Made by a program: the position numbers and the translations under genes. Below the pieces are notes generated by a model. That model was not told where the DNA came from. It worked only from the letters and a program-made list of their open reading frames with translations, and did no database searches. Of a DNA stretch of 52,929 bases, positions 1 through 8,396 are shown one piece after another (the first letter of the stretch is position 1; each line of letters begins with the position of its first letter). Location of the stretch: the NCBI GenBank assembly GCA_964414555.1, contig CAYPWW010000010.1, positions 1 through 52,929 on the forward strand, written 5' to 3'. This DNA comes from Litorimonas sp964414555. GTDB lineage: Bacteria > Pseudomonadota > Alphaproteobacteria > Caulobacterales > Maricaulaceae.

Positions 1-1220
1 GGCGCATCATTTGTGCCTGTGACCGTGAACGTCGCCGTTTGCGCGATAGTCGCGCCAGCGGCATCAACGATATCATATGTGACGGTGACGTCAGCCGTCT
101 CACCCAGCGCCAGAGACTGGTAGGCTGCGTCGCTTGGATCGAGAGAGAGCGTCGTGCCATCGAGCGACACACCCGCTGGCAGGGTCGAGACATTGGCAAC
201 GGATAGGCTGTCACCCGCATCGGCATCACTGGCACCAGACAACAGATCGAGCGAGACGCTCGCGCCGTCTTCGGTGGCAGTCGCCGCGAGTGCGGCAGCC
301 GTTGTCGGGGCGTCATTCAGTCCTGTGACTGTGATGGTTGCTGTTTGGGACGCTGTCGCACCAAACTCATCCGTGACGTCATAGGTCAGTGTAATTTCGC
401 GGGTTTCACCGGCTGCCAAAGACTGGAAGCTGGCATCAGCTCCGTCGATAGACAGAACAGTCCCGTCGATGCTCAAGCCATTTGTAAGGCCCGAAACCGT
501 GCCGAGTGATAAGATGGCGCCCGCGTCCACATCGGACGCACCGGAAAGCAGGTCCAAGCTGGCACTTGCATCTTCGTCGGCTGCGACATTGAGCGCGCCA
601 TTGACGGTTGGCGCATCATTTGTACCAGTAACGGTCAGGGTGACGGTTTGGGCAACCGACCCGCCCGCATCGTCAGAGACGGTATAATTCAGGGTGATCG
701 TCTGCGTCTGGCCTTGCGCCAAGCTGTCATAGGCTGGTGCATTCGGGTCGAGCGTGAGCGTCGTACCATCAATCGTAATGCCAGAGTCAGCCGAAATGCC
801 GTCGACATCGGAGATCGTTAGTGTCGCGGAGTCGACGTCTGTCGCGCCTGCCAATAGATCAAGGACGAGCGCGTCGCCATTCTCTGTCGCGACACCCGTC
901 AGCGGCGCACTGACGACAGGTGCATCATTTGTACCCGTGACAGTAATTGTGGCCGTCGCGGTTGTCGTCTCGCCCTCGCCGGAGAGCGTGTAGGTAAAGC
1001 TGACCTCTTGCGTTTCGCCCGCGGCCAGCGCGTCGAAATCATCGCCTGCGTCAAAGCTAAATGTGCCATCGTCGTTCAAGACCAACGTGCCGGCTGTAAC
1101 ACCAGAGACCAGTGTGACAGTTGTGCCAGCATCGGCCGTATCATTTGCTGTGACATCTCCCGAGAGCGTTTCGCCTTCGTTGACGTTGAAACTGTCATCG
1201 ACCGCGACCGGATCATTACC
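1..1220 (-). repeat. Tandem VCBS/cadherin-like repeats, period about 303-311 bp
   Basis: The motif coding for TGTNDAP recurs near positions 1, 306, 609 and 920 (as GCATCATTTGT or close variants on the plus strand), giving roughly four modules of about 102 residues. A related NDPVAVDD module start lies near 1220. The copies are clearly diverged at DNA level. The array continues beyond the left edge, so total copy number is unknown. Confidence 0.8.
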
Positions 1221-2045
1221 GCCGCCTGTGCCGGGGCCTGCGTCTAGCGGATTGACTTCAACGCCATCGACAAAGACGCGCACAAATTCGACGTCTTCGA
1301 CGCGCAGGTTCAGCGAATCCAGTGCGAGCGCGGGACCCCAAACCTGACCATTATTCGTCCGGCGGGCTTCGATATAATTCAGCAGCGCGACCAGATCGTC
1401 AGCAACATCTTGGGACGCAAAATCTTCTGCACTGAGGTTCAGGACGAGCGTATCAATGCCGCGACCGCCAGCCACATAATCCGTGCCTCCGGTTTCCTCG
1501 GATGGGGATAGCACAAACACGTCATCGCCCGAGCCACCAAACATACGGTCGGCACCGTCGCCGCCTGTCAGGGTATCATTGCCAGACCCGCCAGAGAGCA
1601 GGTCGTTTCCTGTCCCGCCGTCTAATTGGTCATGTCCGCTGCCGCCGTAAAGACGGTCTGCGCCCGCATTACCAAACAGCGCGTCACTACCGCGGCCGCC
1701 GGTTAGATAATCATGACCATCGCCGCCGACGAGCCAGTCACACCCCGAGCCACCGCTGAGGTAATCATTGCCTGTGCCGCCGAAGAGGTTATCGTTTCCA
1801 GAGTCTCCAAAGATAACGTCCCGGCCCGATCCGCCGTAAACCGTATCATTTCCGCTGCCTGCGAAGACGACATCATTCCCCGAACCTGCGATAACCGTGT
1901 CATTTCCGCGACCCGCAAAGACGACATCATTTCCGCCGCCCGCATTGACGTAATCGTTGCCGCTCCCTGTGAAATAAACTTCAGAGAGGTTTGACCCCGT
2001 GAATTCGTCGTCCCGAAACGAGCCGAAAAAATAACGTCTTGCCAT
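1..2045 (-). CDS. RTX/VCBS-repeat surface or secreted protein, 5' part only
   Basis: The frame opens with an ATG at 2045-2043 (MARRYFFGSFRDDEF) preceded by a G-rich stretch, and stays open for about 681 codons to the left edge, so the C-terminus is missing. Residues about 20-180 are a run of RTX-type nonapeptides (GGSGNDTL, GGTGNDYL, GGDGADRM), the parallel beta-roll that binds calcium. After a linker of about 90 residues come cadherin/VCBS-like modules of about 100 residues, each ending in VTVTGTNDAP. No Sec signal peptide is visible. RTX proteins normally leave by type I secretion using an uncleaved C-terminal signal, which would lie outside the window. RTX repeats at the very N-terminus are unusual; they are more often near the C-terminus. 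Likely role is a large adhesin or matrix protein (inference). The divergent neighbour is a polysaccharide flippase-like gene. Sure of the architecture, not of the function. Confidence 0.85.
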   Translation of the reverse strand, partial: MARRYFFGSFRDDEFTGSNLSEVYFTGSGNDYVNAGGGNDVVFAGRGNDTVIAGSGNDVVFAGSGNDTVYGGSGRDVIFGDSGNDNLFGGTGNDYLSGGSGCDWLVGGDGHDYLTGGRGSDALFGNAGADRLYGGSGHDQLDGGTGNDLLSGGSGNDTLTGGDGADRMFGGSGDDVFVLSPSEETGGTDYVAGGRGIDTLVLNLSAEDFASQDVADDLVALLNYIEARRTNNGQVWGPALALDSLNLRVEDVEFVRVFVDGVEVNPLDAGPGTGGGNDPVAVDDSFNVNEGETLSGDVTANDTADAGTTVTLVSGVTAGTLVLNDDGTFSFDAGDDFDALAAGETQEVSFTYTLSGEGETTTATATITVTGTNDAPVVSAPLTGVATENGDALVLDLLAGATDVDSATLTISDVDGISADSGITIDGTTLTLDPNAPAYDSLAQGQTQTITLNYTVSDDAGGSVAQTVTLTVTGTNDAPTVNGALNVAADEDASASLDLLSGASDVDAGAILSLGTVSGLTNGLSIDGTVLSIDGADASFQSLAAGETREITLTYDVTDEFGATASQTATITVTGLNDAPTTAAALAATATEDGASVSLDLLSGASDADAGDSLSVANVSTLPAGVSLDGTTLSLDPSDAAYQSLALGETADVTVTYDIVDAAGATIAQTATFTVTGTNDA
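1500..1990 (-). repeat. RTX nonapeptide repeat block (GGxGxDxLx)
   Basis: About 15-18 consecutive nine-residue units of the type GGSGNDTLT, with Asn-Asp or Ala-Asp in the calcium-ligand positions. Individual units deviate, for example a Cys-Asp in GGSGCDWL near 1740. This is the calcium beta-roll signature of RTX proteins. Confidence 0.85.
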
Positions 2046-2311
2046 GATATAGCCCCCAGTCTCTCTCTCGTCTTTCGCGTTGCAAAAGACGGCCCACAAA
2101 CGCCCTGTGGCGCATTTGCCCACGTATATTGAGGGGAAATACACCCAATGGTTACCGAAAACCTAACGATGTGCAAGCTAGAGTCGCGTCTGAGGCGACT
2201 CATTTCAACTCGCTACGCGCGGCGTGAAGCCGCAGTGGAAGGCAAACAGAAGTCAGATCGGGCGTCGGTTTCCACCCTTACCCACGCAACGTCGCCCTGC
2301 TAGGGGACGCG

Positions 2312-3736
2312 GTGAAACAAGCTTTACGCAAAAGGATCGCGACGATTTCCACGCCCACCCACATGCCAGACTTTGAGAGCCACTCACGCTTTGGCCTGCG
2401 GGGGCGGATGGCGTCCAACACGGGACAACTCGGCGCGGCACGTCTTGCGGCTGCGGCGATGGGGGCGGTGACGCTCGTGTTGGCCTATAAAGGCCTGGGC
2501 GACATCACCTTGTTCGGGACGCTGTTGTTTATTCACGCCTATATGTTGTTCTTCTCTGAGGTTGCCTCGTTCCAGATTTGGCAGGCCTTGATCCGCTTTG
2601 GTGCGGATGAGGTGAAAGCTAAAGACGCGCCGCGCTTTGCAAGCCTGCTACGGACAGGCGTCGTGATTGATGCGCTGGCCGCCATCGTCGCGTTCTTACT
2701 GGCATTGGGCGGGTTCGAACTCTTCCTCGCTTTGCAAGCCAAGTTCAGTTTGATCGATACGAGCGCGCTTTTGCCAGAGGCACAATTACGCCCTCTCGTG
2801 ACCGCCTATTGCACCGTGATCTTACTGCGACAGGTCAATGTCGCGATTGGTGTATTTCGCTTGTTTGATAAGTTCTCGGTCTTGGCGCTGCGCGCGCTCG
2901 TCATGCCGGGCGTGCGGCTGATCGGTGTGTTGATCGCGATGCATTTGGGTTGGGGGCTGATCGGCTATCTGGCAGTCTGGTATGCGGCCTCAGCGCTCAG
3001 CTATCTCGTGCTGCAAATCTTTGCCGTGCGCGAAATCGCCAAGCGCCGGTTCTGGGGGTTTGTACGCAAGGCCAGAATCTGTCGCCCAGCTAACTTTCCC
3101 GGCCTCTACGGATTTTTCGTGAAGACCAATATCGACTCCACGCTGAAAGCCCTGACGGCGAATTTTCCGGCCATCGCCGTGACGCTGATATTCGGGCCTG
3201 CGCTCTTTGCCGTGTACCGTGTCGCCGAAGAAGTCGCGCGCCTACTCTCGCGCGGGATCACCTTGTTTGATCAAGTGCTGTTTCCGGAACTCGCGCGGAT
3301 GGCGGCGGATCTGGAATTGAGTGCACTCATGCGCACAGCGGGCCGCGCGGCACTGGGCATAGGGATCATTGGATTGTCGCTGGCAGCGATTGTCGTTTTG
3401 TTGGGACCAACGCTGCTGTCTGGTGTGCTAGATGCAGAATTCGCCGCCTCAGCCGGGCTGGCCGCGCTGCTGCTTTTAGCCAGTGCGCTACTGGGCGTGG
3501 CGACGCCGTTTTATAGTGTCTTCTACGCCCTCTTCCGTCCTGCAACCGCCATCGCCGTGCGGGCCGTGGGCGTGATCAGCTTTATCGGATTGTTCTTCGC
3601 TCTCGCGGGGCAATTGGGATTGCCCGCCATTGGCTGGGCCGCACTGATCGCGGCGGGGCTGGAAGTCATTTTAGCCAGCCTCTGGGCAACAGGTCTAATC
3701 AGACGAAAAAAAGCTAAAGCAAAAGCCCCGCAATAA
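2312..3736 (+). CDS. Oligosaccharide/polysaccharide flippase-like membrane protein
   Basis: A 474-residue, strongly hydrophobic protein with about 12 predicted membrane segments, in the style of Wzx-type lipid-linked oligosaccharide flippases (MATE/MOP superfamily). Members move undecaprenyl-linked sugars across the inner membrane. Visible hints are the N-terminal RGRMASNTGQLGAARL segment before the first helix, the paired six-helix bundle pattern, and a Lys/Arg-rich C-terminal tail. The GTG at 2312 is chosen because AGGGGAC lies just upstream (about 2302-2308); internal ATGs at 2363 and 2408 have no such site. Its last 23 bases overlap the convergent glycerophosphotransferase-like gene. Substrate cannot be told from the sequence, and family placement is by overall character, not by a diagnostic motif. 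Confidence 0.7.
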   Translation: MKQALRKRIATISTPTHMPDFESHSRFGLRGRMASNTGQLGAARLAAAAMGAVTLVLAYKGLGDITLFGTLLFIHAYMLFFSEVASFQIWQALIRFGADEVKAKDAPRFASLLRTGVVIDALAAIVAFLLALGGFELFLALQAKFSLIDTSALLPEAQLRPLVTAYCTVILLRQVNVAIGVFRLFDKFSVLALRALVMPGVRLIGVLIAMHLGWGLIGYLAVWYAASALSYLVLQIFAVREIAKRRFWGFVRKARICRPANFPGLYGFFVKTNIDSTLKALTANFPAIAVTLIFGPALFAVYRVAEEVARLLSRGITLFDQVLFPELARMAADLELSALMRTAGRAALGIGIIGLSLAAIVVLLGPTLLSGVLDAEFAASAGLAALLLLASALLGVATPFYSVFYALFRPATAIAVRAVGVISFIGLFFALAGQLGLPAIGWAALIAAGLEVILASLWATGLIRRKKAKAKAPQ

Positions 3737-4847
3737 TCTGCGCCGCCAGGCCAGCGGCATCTACATCCGGATCACCCATCGCGGCACGCGTGCCGAGCCG
3801 TTGCAGATCGCGGTAATCAGCTAAATCGGCCTGCGCCGTTATCAATCCCTGCATAATGTCGGCCACGCTCTCGCACACGCGGCCATAGCTCCAATGCGCG
3901 TAATCGGGATTTCCCTCCCAATCCGAGTTCGGAGGCGCGAGGAACAAGCACGGCTTTGGCCCGCCGTGCAGAAATTCATAAACCTGCGAACTGGCATCCC
4001 CGACATAGATATCCGCCGCGCGCGTATAGGTCATATCCGTCGAGCGGGCGCTGCCCAAATCGACATGGATGTGCGGATGCGCGCCATAGGCCTCGATCGG
4101 CGTGCGGGCTGCCGCGTCCGCCTCTCGGAACAAGCGCATGTGCGGCGCGATGATATAATTAAATGACGGGTTCGCGACGAAAGCGTCCAGCATTTCCTGC
4201 CCAAACATCGGCCAAGACGACAGCGTGGGATCAAAATGCGGCGTATAAAGCACGACGGGTTTGTCGTCCTCGAACAGCGTTGGCAGGTCTGGTTGGAGGG
4301 CTCGGACCGCCTGTGGTTTGATGTAGCCTGTCACCGTGCCGTTTTGCTCGGTCACGAGGTTCAAAGCGATCATCCGGTTGCGATCTTTCTCTCCGGCAAC
4401 GAGGACGTGATCGAAATGGCGAATGCGCGGGTCATAGCTTTTTGCGCGGTCGCCCGCGCCATGCGGGATATGAATAAAGGGCGGCAAGCGCCCGGGCAGA
4501 TGCCGCAAGATGGTCGACGTCCGCTCAACGACAACGAGCGCGTCCAGATCGCGAAAGACACGCCGTTCCGCAAAGAGATAAGATAATTTCTTAGAAACCG
4601 TTCGAACAAGCGGATGGCTCCGCATCAGACGAATATCTGGATCGTTAAGACCAAGCCCCGTCAGGACGGCGCGGCATTGGCTAGCTTCATCTTCGTTCGT
4701 GACAAATATGATTGGATGAATGCCCTCAATCCCGTCCAACGCCGCCGCCACTGGCACAAGATGCAGGATATGATGCGCGCCACCGATCAAAATCAGCCCG
4801 ACGCGGCGCGACGCGGAAGATGATATTTCTGTCAGACTGACATCCAT
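3714..4847 (-). CDS. CDP-glycerol glycerophosphotransferase-like / GT-B fold protein
   Basis: 377 residues. The N-terminus shows a Rossmann-like strand VGLILIGGAHHILHLVPVA, and the C-terminal half carries VLYTPHFDPTLSSW, an IIAPHMRLF strand and IYVGDASSQVYEFL. These resemble the second GT-B domain of the CDP-glycerol:polyglycerophosphate glycerophosphotransferase family, whose members transfer glycerol-phosphate or sugar groups to polymers or glycolipids. It faces the flippase-like gene tail to tail with a 23-bp overlap, which is consistent with a small surface-polymer locus. No clear Shine-Dalgarno lies before the ATG at 4847, so the true start could be a few codons inside. The exact donor and acceptor are unknown. 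Confidence 0.65.
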   Translation of the reverse strand: MDVSLTEISSSASRRVGLILIGGAHHILHLVPVAAALDGIEGIHPIIFVTNEDEASQCRAVLTGLGLNDPDIRLMRSHPLVRTVSKKLSYLFAERRVFRDLDALVVVERTSTILRHLPGRLPPFIHIPHGAGDRAKSYDPRIRHFDHVLVAGEKDRNRMIALNLVTEQNGTVTGYIKPQAVRALQPDLPTLFEDDKPVVLYTPHFDPTLSSWPMFGQEMLDAFVANPSFNYIIAPHMRLFREADAAARTPIEAYGAHPHIHVDLGSARSTDMTYTRAADIYVGDASSQVYEFLHGGPKPCLFLAPPNSDWEGNPDYAHWSYGRVCESVADIMQGLITAQADLADYRDLQRLGTRAAMGDPDVDAAGLAAQIIAGLLL

Positions 4848-4945
4848 TTGCGCGCGATGCCCGAATGAACATCAGATGGCAAATCCTCAAGGTTAAGTTT
4901 TGCGGTTGCTCTGCTGCGGTGCGGGGCAGATAAGCCCTAGGGCAG

Positions 4946-6478
4946 ATGGGACAACACGTGGCTGGCAACATGCGAAACTTCGGCATATTTTTGACGCTGG
5001 TCGGCGGACTAGCTTTGGTCGGTTGCGCGGAGACAGAGACGACGGAAACGACCCGCGGCCTGCAATCACTCTCGCCCAGCAAAGGTGACATCACCCGCGT
5101 CGTCGGCGCCACGGGCAAGATCGTCCCGCGCGAGGAAATCATGGTCGGCTCCGAAGTGTCGGGCCGCGTCATGGCGGTCCCCGTTGATTTCAACAGCCAA
5201 GTCACAGCTGGACAGGTGCTGGCCACAATCGATCCCACAAATTTCGAAAGCCGCGTCCAGCAAACCCAAAGCCGGATCGAAAGTGCACTGGCCGATATTG
5301 AAGTGCAAAAAGCTTCCGTCGAAAGCGCGCGCGTCTCTCTCGAAGCGGCAGAGCTGCAACTCACACGCCGCCGCGATTTGTTTGAACAAGAAGCTATCAG
5401 CCAAGCCCAGTTGGAAGCGTCCGAACGCGATGTCGGCGTCGGGCGCGCGGGGTTGAAAGTCTCAGAAGCCCGTGTTGTCTCGTCCGAGGCCAGCCTGCGT
5501 CAATTGCGGGCGCAACTTTCAGAAGCCCGCGCCGATCTGGCCCGCACAACAATTACCTCGCCCATCGACGGAATTATCATCGACCGGAAAATCGACCCCG
5601 GTCAGACCGTGCAGGCCAGTTTTTCTGCGCCAGAGCTGTTCACTATCGCCGCGGATCTGTCACAAATTCAGATCGAAGCTGGCATTGTCGAATCCGAAGT
5701 CGCGGGATTGGACCCGGGCGACACGGCGCGCTTTACCGTGGACGCTTACCCCGATGATACGATCACGGGCGTTGTCGAGCAGCTGCGCCTGAAAAGCACG
5801 GAGGCCAATAATATTGTGTCCTACACCGCCGTGATCAGTGCGGAAAATCCCGGCGCGCGCCTGATGCCAGGCATGACGGCGAATTTGCAGATCATTACAG
5901 AGGTCAAACCCGGTGCGACCCGCCTGCCCGTGACCGTCGAGCGTTTCCGCCCCTCCCCCGAAGATATTGCGACATTTGCCGCGGAAACGGATGAGGACAC
6001 CGCGGGCGTAGATTTGTTAGAGCCAACCATGGTGCGCTTGCGCCAGATCGGGCTCGCCAATCCGCGTATCGCCGCGTTTCGGGCGCAGCTAGAACCCGCG
6101 ACCCAACGGATGCGCGACACCATCAACGACCCGACACAAAGCTGGCGGCACACACCTATGCGGATCGCGATGAATGAAATCATCGAGGCGCAGGTCGGCC
6201 GCTTCCTCAACGCGGATGAGCAGCAAGCCTATGCCGCGCAGATCGCCCAAGAACGCACGATCCGCCCGGTCCAGCTGTGGGTGGAAACGGGTGATGGCAA
6301 GATGGCGCAACGCAGCGTCAAGCTCGGCCTCTCGGATGGGTCTTTCGTCGAAGTCTTGGACGGGCTGACGGAAACTGACCGCGTCGTGACGGGCTTTGTC
6401 GAGCTGGATGCAGACGGCAATCCCATCGGTGGACGCGGACGTGGCGGACGCCCCGGCGGTGGGCGGCCCGGACGATGA
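4946..6478 (+). CDS. MacA/HlyD-family periplasmic adaptor, lipoprotein
   Basis: 510 residues. The N-terminus has a hydrophobic stretch ending in the lipobox LALVGC, so it is probably a lipoprotein. The body shows the adaptor order: lipoyl-like half (RVMAVPVDFNSQVTAGQVLATIDP), a long alpha-helical coiled-coil hairpin (about residues 105-205, AQSRIESALADIEVQKASVE type), the second lipoyl half (ITSPIDGIIIDRKIDPGQTV) and a beta-barrel domain. It should bridge the MacB-type permease and the outer-membrane channel. About residues 330-430 contain a helical insertion not expected in MacA (see findings), and the C-terminus is a Gly/Arg tail. The start is uncertain: ATG 4946 gives Cys27, and ATG 4970 (MRNFGIF) gives a shorter signal with Cys19; neither has a good ribosome site. 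The stop overlaps the ATPase start as ATGA. Confidence 0.88.
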   Translation: MGQHVAGNMRNFGIFLTLVGGLALVGCAETETTETTRGLQSLSPSKGDITRVVGATGKIVPREEIMVGSEVSGRVMAVPVDFNSQVTAGQVLATIDPTNFESRVQQTQSRIESALADIEVQKASVESARVSLEAAELQLTRRRDLFEQEAISQAQLEASERDVGVGRAGLKVSEARVVSSEASLRQLRAQLSEARADLARTTITSPIDGIIIDRKIDPGQTVQASFSAPELFTIAADLSQIQIEAGIVESEVAGLDPGDTARFTVDAYPDDTITGVVEQLRLKSTEANNIVSYTAVISAENPGARLMPGMTANLQIITEVKPGATRLPVTVERFRPSPEDIATFAAETDEDTAGVDLLEPTMVRLRQIGLANPRIAAFRAQLEPATQRMRDTINDPTQSWRHTPMRIAMNEIIEAQVGRFLNADEQQAYAAQIAQERTIRPVQLWVETGDGKMAQRSVKLGLSDGSFVEVLDGLTETDRVVTGFVELDADGNPIGGRGRGGRPGGGRPGR

Positions 6479-7158
6479 TCACAACGCGGGACCTTCGCAA
6501 AACCTATACTTTAGGCGGGCAAGCCATTCGCGCGCTGGACGGCGTCGATCTGCACGTGCCGGAAGGTCAATTTCTGGCGGTCATTGGCGCGTCAGGCTCA
6601 GGCAAATCGACATTGATGAATATGTTGGGAGGCTTGGACACGCCAGATTCGGGCGAGGTCACAATCAACGACCAATCCATCGTCGGTCTGGGCCAGCGCC
6701 AACTCGCAAATTTCAGGAACCAGACTCTGGGTTTCGTCTTCCAAAGCTTTCAACTCCTCCCGCGCCAGACCGCGCTGGAAAATGTCATGCTGCCGCTATC
6801 CTATCGTCGGCCAACGCCGCCTGATGCAAAAGACATGGCACAGCGCGCGCTAGAGATGGTCGATCTGGGTGATCGCATGGCGAATAAACCGACGCAGCTG
6901 TCGGGTGGGCAGCAACAACGTGTCGCCATTGCGCGCGCGCTCGTCGGGGAACCAAAGCTCTTGCTGGCGGACGAACCGACAGGTGCGCTAGACAGCAAAA
7001 CCTCTGCGGCGATCATGGCGCTGCTAGAGCGGCTCTCACGCGAAGGTCTGACGATTGTTCTGATCACGCATGACCATCAAGTCGCCAGCCATGCCGACCG
7101 CATCCTGACCATGCGTGACGGGAAAGTCGTGGACGACACGTTGAAGGTCGCCGCCTGA
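6475..7158 (+). CDS. MacB-type ABC transporter ATP-binding protein
   Basis: 227 residues, a complete ABC ATPase of the MacB/LolD class. Walker A is GASGSGKST (residues about 38-46), the Q-loop lies in FVFQSFQLLPRQTALENV, the signature is LSGGQQQR (about 142), Walker B is LLLADEPTGALDS (about 162) and the switch His is in ITHDH. It powers the adjoining permease, by analogy with MacB as a mechanotransmission pump driving periplasmic substrate out through the TolC-like channel. Its ATG overlaps the adaptor's TGA (ATGA) and its TGA overlaps the permease ATG (TGATG), so translation of the three is coupled. In E. coli MacB the ATPase and permease are one chain; here they are separate. Confidence 0.93.
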   Translation: MITTRDLRKTYTLGGQAIRALDGVDLHVPEGQFLAVIGASGSGKSTLMNMLGGLDTPDSGEVTINDQSIVGLGQRQLANFRNQTLGFVFQSFQLLPRQTALENVMLPLSYRRPTPPDAKDMAQRALEMVDLGDRMANKPTQLSGGQQQRVAIARALVGEPKLLLADEPTGALDSKTSAAIMALLERLSREGLTIVLITHDHQVASHADRILTMRDGKVVDDTLKVAA

Positions 7159-8396
7159 TGCGTCTGATCAAGCTGGCTTTCTCCTCGCTGCTCGAGCGCA
7201 AGATGCGGTCCCTGCTCACGATGTTGGGCATCATTATCGGCGTTTCGGCCGTCTATGCCATGCTGGCGATCGGCAATGGCGCACGGGATGAAATCCTCGA
7301 TAGCTTGGGCGGGATCAATGTGCGCTCCATCTCGCTCTCGCCGGATTGGTCGCGAGGACGTGCGTCCAATCGCAGACCTTGGCGACCCTTCACCGAGGCC
7401 GATATCGAAGACATGCGTGCCATCCCCGGAACAGAAGCCGTCGCCGGCGTTGTTAATTCTAATCGTTCCGTCGTCGTGCCCGGAACAGACTGGCAATCCG
7501 ATATTGTTGGGACCGATGCAGATTATATCGCCACGCAAGATATGAAACTCGCGGCGGGGCGCAATCTGACATCGGGTGATCTGGAGTTCTCCAAGACCGT
7601 CGCCGTTTTGGGAAAGTCCACGGCAGAGCGCCTGTTCCAGAAAAACTATCCCATTGGTGAGACCATCGTCATAGATCGCGTACCGTTCGAGGTCGTGGGT
7701 CTGCTGGAAGAATATGAAACGACAGGCTGGTCACGCGGCAATGACGTGAATGATTTCATTCTAGTCCCGCGCACAACAATGCGGGCGCGCATTTCAGGCG
7801 ATAATTATTATGTCCGCAATCAAGTGCAAAGCATCCGTGTTTTGGGACGCACGCCAGAGAGCCTTTCTACGATTGAAAATGAAATTAAAAACATTCTCCT
7901 CCGGTCCCGCAACTTGTCCATCGCAGATGCGCCGGATTATCGGATTTTCAATTTCAGCGCCAATCGGCAGCAAGCCGCAGAGGGTGCAAAAATTTTCACA
8001 ATCCTGCTGGCATCCATGGGGGCAATTTCCCTCTTGGTCGGCGGCGTCGGCGTAATGAATATCATGCTGGTCAGTGTGGCCGAACGCACGCGAGAGATCG
8101 GGATCCGTATGAGTGTCGGGGCGCGACGCGCGGATATCTTGCGGCAATTTTTAATGGAAGCCCTCGTGCTGTGCGCCATTGGCGGTGCAGTCGGGCTGGC
8201 GATCGGCTATGGGGCGAGCGAACTTGCAGAAGGCGCGAGTGCCGTCGGCAATGAAGCCTTGCTGAAAGTTCGTCATACCATGCCGACGGCGCTGCTCGCC
8301 TTTGGCTCGGCTCTGTTTACGGGCGTGACCTTTGGCTTCTTGCCGGCCCGCCGCGCGAGCCTTCTTAATCCGGTTGAGGCCTTACGGCATGAATAG
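7158..8396 (+). CDS. MacB-type ABC transporter permease
   Basis: 412 residues with the MacB permease plan. An N-terminal helix (KMRSLLTMLGIIIGVSAVYA) is followed by a periplasmic MacB_PCD domain of about 200 residues, then three C-terminal FtsX-type helices including LLVGGVGVMNIMLVSVAERT and the coupling segment REIGIRMSVGARRADILRQF. It ends with FLPARRASLLNPVEALRHE, the usual family C-terminus. Length fits a permease without its ATPase domain. The first base of its ATG is the last base of the ATPase stop codon. Its own stop overlaps the next gene by 8 bases. Confidence 0.92.
   Translation: MRLIKLAFSSLLERKMRSLLTMLGIIIGVSAVYAMLAIGNGARDEILDSLGGINVRSISLSPDWSRGRASNRRPWRPFTEADIEDMRAIPGTEAVAGVVNSNRSVVVPGTDWQSDIVGTDADYIATQDMKLAAGRNLTSGDLEFSKTVAVLGKSTAERLFQKNYPIGETIVIDRVPFEVVGLLEEYETTGWSRGNDVNDFILVPRTTMRARISGDNYYVRNQVQSIRVLGRTPESLSTIENEIKNILLRSRNLSIADAPDYRIFNFSANRQQAAEGAKIFTILLASMGAISLLVGGVGVMNIMLVSVAERTREIGIRMSVGARRADILRQFLMEALVLCAIGGAVGLAIGYGASELAEGASAVGNEALLKVRHTMPTALLAFGSALFTGVTFGFLPARRASLLNPVEALRHE

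Noticed and set aside
1703..2203. A 166-codon minus-strand frame overlapping the start of the RTX gene in another frame
   Set aside because: It is a shadow of the RTX nonapeptide repeats with no recognisable content, and the RTX frame is clearly the coding one.
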